Positions 1 through 9,500 of a DNA stretch of 15,682 nt are shown here, one piece after another. The notes beneath the pieces are model-generated. The model was given only the letters and a program-made list of their open reading frames with translations, searched no databases and had not been told where the DNA came from. Every line of letters begins with the position of its first letter. The first letter of the stretch is position 1. This DNA comes from an uncultured Clostridia bacterium (GTDB lineage: Bacteria > Bacillota > Clostridia > Oscillospirales > CAG-272), in contig CAJGCM010000033.1 in assembly GCA_904501765.1 (NCBI GenBank), positions 1 to 15,682 of the forward strand, read 5' to 3'. The position numbers were made by a program, and so were the translations under genes.

Positions 1-226
1 GAGCCTCCAGTGGGGGTTATTAAAATAAGCCCTCGCCGCACTTGGCTCACGGCAAGGTCGCCTTTCAATATAATTTTATCAACCCCGCCCCGAAATGACA
101 ATGTACAAATGCGATTTATATGGGTAAAAAAACGATTTTTATATTTTCTCAAAAGTCGCTTTAGACCACAAAACAACAGGCAATAATACCGCTCGATTTC
201 CTTAAAAATTTAAAATAATAAAATAC
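1..226. other. Intergenic stretch, no gene recognised
   Basis: I see no convincing gene here. One plus-strand frame is open from base 1 to about 189, but it has no start codon and its translation is basic and featureless. A hairpin can be drawn from 32-39 and 51-58 (7 of 8 pairs). Read on the minus strand it is followed by a T-rich stretch, so it could be a weak terminator or part of an interspersed repeat. Nothing else is supported. Confidence 0.4.
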
Positions 227-255
227 TTGAAATTTTGTAATATCTGTACTATAAT
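227..255 (+). promoter_or_regulatory. Sigma-A promoter of the surface-protein operon
   Basis: TTGAAA at 227-232 and a perfect TATAAT at 250-255 are separated by exactly 17 bp. Transcription should start near 262, where the 5' strand of the leader's closing stem begins. No other good promoter is visible between here and the lipoprotein gene, so the operon is expected to be transcribed through the leader and its terminator. Confidence 0.85.
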
Positions 256-261
256 GGAAGT

Positions 262-440
262 GCCAAACAAAATCGCATAAAATTAAGTATAAGTCGCTTT
301 TTACAAAGGGTGAATTATACTTTTTCGCTGTTACATTCCATCGTTGACTTTAGTTTAAAACATAAGCTCTGCAGATGGAATGTACATAACTGTGCTTATT
401 CTATGCAATTTTGTTGGCGACAATTGGAGTTTGTGTTTTG
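262..440 (+). ncRNA. Structured leader RNA, riboswitch-like
   Basis: A long-range stem P1 pairs 262-279 with 402-418 (16 pairs, one mismatch, one bulged A). Inside it P2 pairs 285-292 with 315-322 (8 bp, AAGTATAA/TTATACTT) and continues inward through 294-297/310-313. P3 pairs 332-342 with 374-384 (11 perfect bp, TACATTCCATC/GATGGAATGTA). ATAAGC in the P3 loop (362-367) is complementary to GCTTAT at 394-399, giving a possible 6-bp pseudoknot. The sequence GTTGGCG at 413-419, in the P1 3' strand, is repeated at 455-461 in the terminator. It could instead pair with 444-450 to block the terminator. I cannot match this to a riboswitch class I know. It might also be a free small RNA ending at the terminator. 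The pairings are visible; the switching is inferred. Confidence 0.65.
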
Positions 441-474
441 AGGCGCTGACTTCGGTTGGCGCCTTTTTGTTTTG
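441..474 (+). terminator. Intrinsic terminator inside the 5' leader (attenuator)
   Basis: AGGCGCTGAC (441-450), a TTCG tetraloop closed by C-G (451-454) and the complementary strand 455-464 make a 10-bp stem with two G-T wobbles. It is followed by TTTTTGTTTT. It lies between the promoter at 227-255 and the ribosome binding site at 496-500, so it must be read through for the lipoprotein gene to be expressed from that promoter. It could also be the 3' end of a stand-alone small RNA. Confidence 0.85.
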
Positions 475-505
475 TTAAGACTGATTTTCAGCTTTGGAGG
501 ATGTT

Positions 506-3500
506 ATGGTAAAAGGGAAGACTTTTGGCAGACTTTTAACAGTGCTTCTCGCAGTATGCGCCGTGCTTGCGGCTTTGTCATTTGCGGGATGCTCGGAACC
601 GGAGCCGCCTGCGCAGCTTAAGGCGCCGGTTGTTGTTCTGGAGGGCAACGTAGCCACCTGGGAGGCAGATGCTGACGCAGAGAAATTTGAAATAAGCGTT
701 GATGGCAGCTTGTCTTATATGGAGAACACCGTCACGAGCAAGAAGCTGGGTGATGGGGAGAGCTTCAAGGTAAGAGCCGTTGGCGACGGGATAAAGCATT
801 CCACCAGCGATTGGAGCAACTCTGTTACTTACGTAAAGTCGATTGCTAAATATACTATTACTTGGAAGAACGGTGATACTGTACTTGAAACGGATACAGA
901 GGTGAGCGAAGGTACTGTTCCTACATACGATGGAGTTACCCCCTCAAAAGCCGCCGATGCACAGTATTCTTATGTGTTTACCGGATGGACGCCTGCGGTT
1001 GTAGCAGCGAATGGAGATGTTACATATACCGCTGTTTTCGCTTCCGTTTTGAATAAATATACAGTAACGTGGAAGAACGGTGATACCACGCTTGAAACCG
1101 ACGAAAATGTTGAATACGGAACGGTTCCTGTGTATAACGGCGCAGAGCCTCAAAAGGCTGCCGATGCGCAATACGTTTACGTTTTCAGCGGTTGGTCGCC
1201 TGCTGTAAGTGAGGTTGTCGGAAACGAAACCTACGTAGCGCAATTCACCGCTGTTCCAAACAGCTATACGATCGTTTGGAAGAATGGCGATGCCACCCTT
1301 GAGACGGACGAAAACGTAGCGTATGGCTCCACTCCTTCTTACGATGGCGCTACTCCTACCAAAGCGGCTACCGCACAGTACACCTATACCTTCAGCGGTT
1401 GGGCGCCTCAAATCAGCTCGGTGACAGAATCGGTTACGTATCAGGCTCAGTTTAGCGAAACGGTCAGAACATACACAGTTACCTTCTATTCTGAGGACGG
1501 ATTAACCGTTTTGGATACTGTTACTGTTGAATATGGCTCTAACGCGGTATATTCAAAATCAACTCCTATTAAGAATGCTACCGCAGGATACACTTACGTG
1601 TTTGAAAAATGGGTAAACACGCAAGGCGGAAGTGTTACGGACGACCTTACAAACGTAATCGGTAACAGAGTGGTATATGCATCCTTTAAGGCATTCGTAC
1701 GTACGGTTACTGTCTATATTGTACCGAACAACACCGATTACGGTACTGTTTCTGTATCTACCTTAAATAACGTTCCATACGGAGCAGCAATAACGGTTAA
1801 CGGAAATACGGTTACAGTTAACGGACAAACCGTTACTGCAAACGCGAATACCGCAACGGCGCAATATACGTACACCTTTACAAATTGGACTGCTGATGCA
1901 ACGGTCGGAAACGATACTATTATTACAGCAAACTTCTCCCGTTCTGTAAATTCTTACACGGTGACCTGGAAAAATGGCGATGATACGCTTGAAACAGACG
2001 AGAACGTTACGTATGGCACAACGCCTGTGTACAACGGAACTCTACCTACCAAAGAATCCGACAACGAAAACATCTATACCTTCAGCGGATGGTCGCCTGC
2101 CATTTCAAGTGTTACAGGTGATATTACATATTTTGCACAGTTTACTACTACGGCCAATAAGCATATCGTTGTTTTCTACGACGACGACGGAGTGACCGAG
2201 CTTGGAAGAGCTGTCGTGGGGCATGGGGAAACCGCAAGTTATCCCAATGCGCTTCCCACGAAAGAGTCAACGGCGCAACATACTTATGCTTTCGATAAAT
2301 GGGTAACCGTAAACGGCGGCGAAGAGGCAGCGGTGTTTACAAATATTACGGAAGATAAATCCGTGTATGCGAAATATAACGCTACTATTCGCACTTATAC
2401 AGTGAAATTCTGTGATTGGGATGGAGCAACCTTGTCGCAAATTAATGTAGCGTATGGTAATTCTGCTACCGTGCCCGGAGATCCCGAGAGAGAGGGTTAT
2501 CGTTTTGACGGTTGGGATAAAACATTCTCTATTATTACAGGAGAACTTACTGTAAAAGCAACATACGTTCAGCAATTTACGGTAGAATTCTTGGATTACG
2601 ACAATTCAGTAATAGATATTCAGCGCGTTGATTACGGCGGAAATGCAACTGCACCCGAAAATCCCACAAGAAATAATTATAGGTTTACGGGATGGAATAC
2701 AGGCTTTAGCAATGTTGTTCACGATTTGACTGTCAAGGCAGAGTATATCAGACAGTATAAGGTAACTTTCCTTGATTACGATAAAACTGTACTGAAAGAA
2801 GTAACGGTGGATGCAGATTCAACTGCTGTAGCACCGAACAATCCTTCTAAAGAAGGATATACTTTCGACGGATGGGATAAAGCATTTACAAATGTTTCCT
2901 CAGATCTCATTGTAACAGCTACTTATAAAGCTAATACTTATACAGTAACTTTCAGAATGCCTGATGGAACAATAATTGAAGAGCAAAATGTTAAGTATGG
3001 CGAAAATGCTGTAGCACCTATGTATTCCGATGACTTTTTGGAAGGTAAGGTTGTATATTTAGATGACTTGGCAGAATTCCCGAGATTGTATTTTAGCGAT
3101 ACAAAAACAGCATCTTATTTTTCTGGTTGGAGTGATTCGTTAGAAGATGTTAAAGAAAACAGAGAAATTTATGCAAAATACGAAAGTGCCTATGACAAGC
3201 CTGTTATTTTTGTGGAGCAATTAGGAAATGTTTTGAAAGTTTGTATGTATTGCCCTAATGACTGTTATATTTACGGTCTTGAATTTGGCTTTAATTGGGA
3301 TAGCAGCGGAAGCATCAGTAATTGTGTAGAAGAATTAGGAACAAACAAAGATGCCGAGTACAATAACAATGACAAAATGTTTAAATATATTATGTTTGAA
3401 GGAGCGGGTTGTACATCACAGAGCAATTATTTTGATGTTGCCACGATCACATACTCCAACTTGCACGGATTTGTATTAGATATTAGCGACGTTAATATTT

Positions 3501-3589
3501 TGACTAACTGCTCCGTAATATACGCACCCAAAGCAAATGCTGACGTAGACGAATTGGTGAAAGTTTCACCGATTATCGTGATTAAATAA
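506..3589 (+). CDS. InlB-repeat surface lipoprotein with C-terminal cohesin-like domain
   Basis: The product is a 1027-aa membrane-anchored surface protein, likely an adhesin or scaffold. I chose the ATG at 506 because GGAGG at 496-500 sits 5 nt before it; the TTG at 494 overlaps that ribosome binding site. Residues 1-28 are a lipoprotein signal with a lipobox ending SFAGC and lipidation Cys29; Phe at -3 is slightly atypical. Residues about 38-110 resemble a fibronectin type III domain. Residues about 115-897 hold about eleven InlB B-repeat/Flg_new-type units with the recurring WKNGD, YG and GW motifs. Residues about 898-1027 resemble the cohesin-like domain of the next protein (PVI-V start, then YG-EFG) but carry extra cysteines. 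There is no LPXTG motif. It shares an operon with the giant protein downstream. Surface location is well supported; ligand and role are unknown. Confidence 0.85.
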   Translation: MVKGKTFGRLLTVLLAVCAVLAALSFAGCSEPEPPAQLKAPVVVLEGNVATWEADADAEKFEISVDGSLSYMENTVTSKKLGDGESFKVRAVGDGIKHSTSDWSNSVTYVKSIAKYTITWKNGDTVLETDTEVSEGTVPTYDGVTPSKAADAQYSYVFTGWTPAVVAANGDVTYTAVFASVLNKYTVTWKNGDTTLETDENVEYGTVPVYNGAEPQKAADAQYVYVFSGWSPAVSEVVGNETYVAQFTAVPNSYTIVWKNGDATLETDENVAYGSTPSYDGATPTKAATAQYTYTFSGWAPQISSVTESVTYQAQFSETVRTYTVTFYSEDGLTVLDTVTVEYGSNAVYSKSTPIKNATAGYTYVFEKWVNTQGGSVTDDLTNVIGNRVVYASFKAFVRTVTVYIVPNNTDYGTVSVSTLNNVPYGAAITVNGNTVTVNGQTVTANANTATAQYTYTFTNWTADATVGNDTIITANFSRSVNSYTVTWKNGDDTLETDENVTYGTTPVYNGTLPTKESDNENIYTFSGWSPAISSVTGDITYFAQFTTTANKHIVVFYDDDGVTELGRAVVGHGETASYPNALPTKESTAQHTYAFDKWVTVNGGEEAAVFTNITEDKSVYAKYNATIRTYTVKFCDWDGATLSQINVAYGNSATVPGDPEREGYRFDGWDKTFSIITGELTVKATYVQQFTVEFLDYDNSVIDIQRVDYGGNATAPENPTRNNYRFTGWNTGFSNVVHDLTVKAEYIRQYKVTFLDYDKTVLKEVTVDADSTAVAPNNPSKEGYTFDGWDKAFTNVSSDLIVTATYKANTYTVTFRMPDGTIIEEQNVKYGENAVAPMYSDDFLEGKVVYLDDLAEFPRLYFSDTKTASYFSGWSDSLEDVKENREIYAKYESAYDKPVIFVEQLGNVLKVCMYCPNDCYIYGLEFGFNWDSSGSISNCVEELGTNKDAEYNNNDKMFKYIMFEGAGCTSQSNYFDVATITYSNLHGFVLDISDVNILTNCSVIYAPKANADVDELVKVSPIIVIK
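848..3196 (+). repeat. About eleven InlB-type repeat units within the lipoprotein gene
   Basis: The units start near 848, 1055, 1262, 1469, 1703, 1952, 2159, 2393, 2573, 2753 and 2936. Units 1, 2, 3 and 6 are 69 codons each and nearly alike (WKNGD, LETD, GW). Units 4, 5 and 7 are longer, and units 8-10 are short 60-61-codon forms with GYxFxGW-type cores. The last unit has an insertion. DNA similarity among units 1, 2, 3 and 6 (for example around 1069 and 1969) suggests duplication followed by divergence, which makes this a likely site of recombination or copy-number change. Confidence 0.8.
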
Positions 3590-3598
3590 GGAGGATAT

Positions 3599-6500
3599 AT
3601 GAAAAAACAAAGGTTTAGAAAACTAATCACTTCTTTTGTGGTTGTTTTCCTTGTCGTTGTATTCTTAATCCCTACAATGTTCACAACCGTACACGCTGCG
3701 GGCAGTAATATTATGGGAAGCTACGAAAGAGATAAGATGGAGCAAGCCGAGTATGACAAGTTAACAAAATACTATAAAAACAAAGAAGACTGGTATTTGT
3801 GGTCTCAGGGAGAAATTGCGAAAGCAAAAACCCCCAAGGGCAAAATGGATCGACGTATTGCAGAAATTAAGTTGCTAAATAAAAAGGTTCCTGAAATTGC
3901 TGCATTTATTAAAGACATTGAAAATGGGGGGGATTTTGATACCGCGGCATTATTGACAAACATATTTTCAACTGCAAGCGGTGTTGCAAGTTTCATTCCG
4001 CCATGGGGTCCAATTGTTGGTGTCGGAATAGATCTTTTTAGCTCGGTGTTTACTGCAATTATGGGCGGTGAAGGACCTCCGAGTGCAACAGCATTGTTGG
4101 AAGATAATATGAATCAAAAATTTGATGAAATTTCAAATCAAATTGCAGGTCTTGAAGAACAAATAGGTGAGCTGTCTAATCAGGTTAACGAAAATACCGC
4201 AAAAATCATACAGGAAATGGCGAAAGCGTTTGATGTTGAAGAAGCTAAAGATGCGCTTAACGATTTCTATTTATCGACAGGAAAGTATGATTTCGGATAT
4301 GACCAATATAGAAATTATATTTACGGAACAATTACAAATAACAGTAGCGCAACAACCGCATATTATAATCTTCTTTTACATGCACAGTTTAACGGCGCTT
4401 CAGATGAAGAGATAAAATACTATTATGATATGTTGTATAGCTCTTTAAGTGATAATAGAGACATTTTCAAAGGCCTTGTTATCGGAAGCAGCACCGGAAA
4501 GTCTATCGTGCAGTATTACTATGATATCTTGGTAGCACACCCAGAATTCATTGCAGACAAAAATCTATCCCCGGAATTAGCGGCTATACAATTTGCTTAT
4601 GATTTATATCAAACCCAAGTATTAACGGATGAAATTATGTTGGTTTGCAGCAATTATCAGTATGCACAAATAGTGATAAATTGCAAATGCGAAGAGGGCG
4701 AACCTTGTAAATGTTCGTATGATTATGGAACCGGCAAGATTTTCAGATCTCAAATTGAAGGTGAAGACACAGTTGATTCAATATATACTCAAGTTTTGCT
4801 TAGAGAGGAAGAGCTTGAGCAACAATTCGCCAAAGATATTGCATATATATTCGCTTCGAACAACGCGTTTATGATGTCTATTGATGGTTCAATCTATAAT
4901 TTAACATCAACAGAAGAAAACGGAGTTATATGTGGGGAAGTGCAGCTTGGCAGCACAGTATACTTAAACGCAATTCCCGAGACAATTTGTCAACTGTTTA
5001 ATATTGACTCCAATGATTACGCTTATGTTGGCGATAACATTTTACATAAAGATGGCATTTTCAAGATGCGATCTTCACAGTCGGAAGTTTTCCTTATATA
5101 CAAAGGACAGCCTGTAAGTACTATTTGTTTTGTAGATGCTACATCCTCTACGTTTAGCGGTGGTAGCGGTACGGTGGATGATCCATACTTGATTAGTTCT
5201 GCATACCAGTTTAATCAAATTAACGAAGGTATGGATAAGTATTATCGTTTGATAAAGGATATTGACTTTGAAAATGAGAGAGTTTATCCCATCGGCAGAA
5301 TAGAATTAAGCAATGGTTCTGTAGAATATGAGCAGTTTAATGGAGTTGTTGATGGCAACGGTCATACTATATCCAATCTTATGGTTGTTGGCGATGATTA
5401 TACAGGTGTCTTTGGTAGAATTGGAGAAGATGGCGTTGTAAAAAACCTTTCATTTGATTATGTTAGAATACAGGCGTCGGGGTATTCTTCCGCAAAAGAA
5501 TCCACATACTCTTTTTATGCAGGAATTATAGCTGGTGATAATCATGGAGTTGTTAGAAACTGCTATATTTATTCTTCAAAATTTGAAAACGCAAAAGAGA
5601 GCAATGTGGAAATTATATCTAATACCACAAACGAAGGAGCGGAAAGAAGCGTTTATTTCTATGTCGGTGGAATTGCAGGTAGAAATAACGGTTTAATTCA
5701 GTTTGTGTCTGTATCGCAAGCGAGTATCTCCGTTGATTCTACTCACGATTTTGGCGGTGCATCAACCTCAACAAACAAAAATATGGTTTATGCCGGAGGC
5801 GTTTGCGGATATAACTATGGAAATATCAAATGTGCAATTGTTGACGAAAGCACCGATGTCACAGCTAAAGCAAAATCAATATATAATCCTAAAACAACGG
5901 TAAATCCCTATGTAACCGCATTGGCAGGTGGGATAACAGGAAAGAATCAGAATGCCGATTTGGATAATATTCAGGGTGTGTTCTCTGCCGCCGAAGCTGA
6001 TGGAAACGCATTACTTGATTGCCAATCAAACTGGGGCGAACACTATAGAAATAGAGTTCAAGATGGCCATCCTTATGTTCCAAAAGCTTCACAAGAACAA
6101 ATTGATAAGATTTCTTCTACCGCTCATAGCATAAGCGCTGCCTTTCCACAGATTGGAAATCTCAGTGTCACTTGCGAGGATAAGACTTTATCTTATAATG
6201 TAGGAGCTGAATCATTAAACTTTAAAAACATAACGTTGAAAGTAAATGATAGCCTTGTTGAGTATGAAGTTTTAGCATTATATGGTTTTGACACCACAAA
6301 CGCATCTGAAAATAGACTTGTAACGATGTTGTTCGTTGCTTATATTGGAGGAAGTAAACAACTTTTAGTTGCCGAACTTCCAATAGTTGTAGTCGATTAT
6401 GTTACAGATATTACAGTTAGTGGCGTAAAATCGGAGTATAGCAAAAATGAAGCCTTGCCAGATAAGGTTACAGTTGTACAACATTATGCAAGTGGATCGG

Positions 6501-9500
6501 CTATTCCTATTGAAAATGTTGATTTTGACATTGCAAACAAAGCAAACATAACTGCTCAATACGGCACTCAAGATATTGTATTTGCGTATGAGGGCATCGA
6601 ATGTACTATCACGATTGATGTTGTTTGTCCTCATATTTCAAACTATAACTTTAGTAATGAGGCGCTTTATGAGCATCTTGAAACTGTAGAATCCACTTGC
6701 AAGAGTATCGGTTATGATGAGTATAAATGCTTAGAGTGTGGCGACACAATAAAAACAAACTATAATCGCATTGCTGGCCACAAGCTGATAGAAGAAGTTT
6801 CCGTTGACGCCACTTGCCATTCTGAAGGTGTTGTAGGTAGAGTTTTTTGTGAATTTTGTAATGAAACCTTTGGGGAGTCAGTTACAATACCTATGAAACC
6901 TCATAGCATCGTTAAAGCAATCGATACAACGTCAAGCAATAGGCCCAATGAAACTGCCCATTATTGTGAAAATGGCGATCATTGGCTTCCTCATAACTAT
7001 TATGTTACCGAAAGTTATGAGAATGACGGAATAGTTTACACTTACATCTGTAAAGATTGTGACTATAAGAACGAGAAAAAGGATACGAACATTATTACTA
7101 ATTCCGAGCGCAAACAGCCTGTAATTGTTGTTAGTGACGGTTATGCACTGACAAGTGATGATTTGGTTACTATCTACGTTCAGCTTATCAACAATCCCGG
7201 TGTATATGGCGCTGATTTTGGAATTAGATATGATGAACGCCTTACACTTGTTTCGTGGTCGGATGGAATGCTCTTTGAAAAGATTTTCAATCAAACAGAC
7301 GGAACGGGTAAATTCGATGATTCGGCTCAACCGGGAAGCTGTGGATATAATTTCGTATGGGGTATAGAAACAGCAAGAGATTCTAAAGGCGATTTAATAT
7401 GCCCGGATGGTAATTTGTTAAAACTCGTCTTTAAGCTCCCTAGTGATGCAAAGGATACGGATAAATTTATTGTTTCCGTCGTGTATAATCAAGACCGAGA
7501 AGCGGGATTTACTGTAGATACCAAGGTTTGCAACGAGCAAAATATTTCAACTATTTCACCGCAAAAGTTTATAACAAAGGACGGAGTGATACAATTAGTC
7601 GATCATCTGCCCGGAGATGTAAACAGTGATAATTGCGTTGATATTTTGGATGTTCTTTATTTAGCGAATAATTTTGTAAATAATAGAACCGATCGTCTTG
7701 AAAGTATTAAGGCGTATGGCGACGTAAATTTGAGTGGCGGTCTTCCCAATTTGACAGATGCGTTAATTCTTTTGCGTTCCTTGACAGGAGGCTACGGTGA
7801 AGATGGTAATCCCTTGTATTCTAAATATCAAATTGTATTGAATACAAACGGATATAGTGGCGTTGTGTTGGATTCTCAATTAGTTGATATTTATGGAAAG
7901 GATAACTCGTACGCGTCTATTTTAGATTCCCTTGAATCTGAAATGCAAAAAAGAGAGGGGTACAAATTCCTTGGCTGGCATACTCGCCTTGAAGGCGGAG
8001 AATTGGTTTCAGGCAAAAATATTCAATACGATCCCGATCAAAAAATACAAACATTATATGCTCATTGGGAAAGGAATCAAGTTGTATTCCAAGGCTATGA
8101 AAAAGATTATTTGAGCGCCGAAGGTATTTTTTCTGCACCTAGTATCGAGAAAGCAAGCGTTGAACTTTTCGACCCAAGCAATGCAAATTCTCTTGCTAGC
8201 GGAAAATATTGGATAAAAGAATTGGATTATTGGGTGGATTCAAATGATAGCAGCAAAAAATACAAACCGGGCGACTTTTTGGATATGACTCAAGCAGGAC
8301 TTGGTAAAGTCGTTCTTAAGGCTGTTTGGATGGAATGGAGATTGGATGCACCTGCTGTGGAAAAAACGGGTTACGACAAGAACAGTGTTCAATGGTATAC
8401 AGAGAAAAACGGAAATGTTGTTGTGGAAAGCTCGTCATTGGATTCGTATAGCTTTGCAGACGGGATACCGGCAAAGCTATACGGTAAATGGATTCCTTTA
8501 GAATTTTTTATTTCCTATGAGCTGCAAGGGGGCTCATTTGGAGCTTCACACCCTGATACCACAGAGTATGACGAGACCTTTACAGTAAATAATCCCACAC
8601 GCATAGGATATACATTTGCAGGATGGACGATAACCGGAATGGATAACTCCAAGCATGAGTATTTGAATAGCAATGAAGAAGTATGGGAATCCAGCACAAA
8701 GAGTTCTTGGACAGATATGAAAGAAACTCAATTCTTGAATCTTCATTCCAATTCCGGAACTGTTACATTTACCGCTAATTGGGTGGTAAATATATACTCA
8801 ATTACATATGCATTAAATGGGGGTTCGTTTGGTGTGAACCATCCTACTTCGGCAATTTACGATAGCCAAATTAATGTGGATAATCCCACACGAACCGGAT
8901 ATACATTTGATGGATGGATAATAACGGGGCTGGACAATACATTACATGGTTATCGAAATAATATCAATGAGGGATTTGTATTAAATGCGGATACCTCCTT
9001 GTCTGGTATAAAAGCTACTCAATTTATTAATCTTCATTCTAATTCCGGAACTGTTATATTTACGGCCAATTGGAAAGCAAACACCTATACTGTTAAGTAT
9101 AACTCAAACGGTGGAAGTGGAGGATCGACAAAGAATTCTTCTCATACTTATGATGTAAACGGTTATTTGACAACAAATGGTTTTACTAAAATAGGATACA
9201 CGTTTGCCGGATGGAATACTCGAGCAGATGGTAAAGGCACACATTATCAGAATACAGCTCAAGTAAGGAATCTTGTTTCCACGAATAATGGCTCTTTGAC
9301 TCTATATGCTCAATGGAAGGGAATAACGAACAATTATCTGGTGTCTACATCTTCCGTTTCTTGCAAGTTGGACAACGGATATAACCATGCCACTCCTGAT
9401 GCAAATGCCAATAATACTCATTTTTCACATGAGTTTGAGTTAGGGAAATTTTATGTATCAAGTTGTTATAAGTACGGTGATGATTATTTAATAACTCAAT

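Noticed and set aside
1..189. Open frame at the left edge as the end of a gene
   Set aside because: The translation is arginine-rich and featureless, with no recognisable family; more likely non-coding.
254..280. Eight-residue ORF at the promoter
   Set aside because: Its ATG lies within the -10 box, upstream of the predicted transcription start.
380..478. 32-codon leader peptide (starting MYITVLILC) running through the terminator
   Set aside because: It has no ribosome binding site and overlaps the paired P1 and terminator strands; ribosome-mediated attenuation is not excluded but is less likely than an RNA-only switch.
494..505. TTG start at 494 for the lipoprotein
   Set aside because: It overlaps the GGAGG ribosome binding site; the ATG at 506 has the right spacing and gives a clean lipoprotein signal.
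848..3196. CRISPR array or tandem DNA repeat
   Set aside because: The periodicity is of coding units that differ in DNA sequence and length; it reflects protein repeats.
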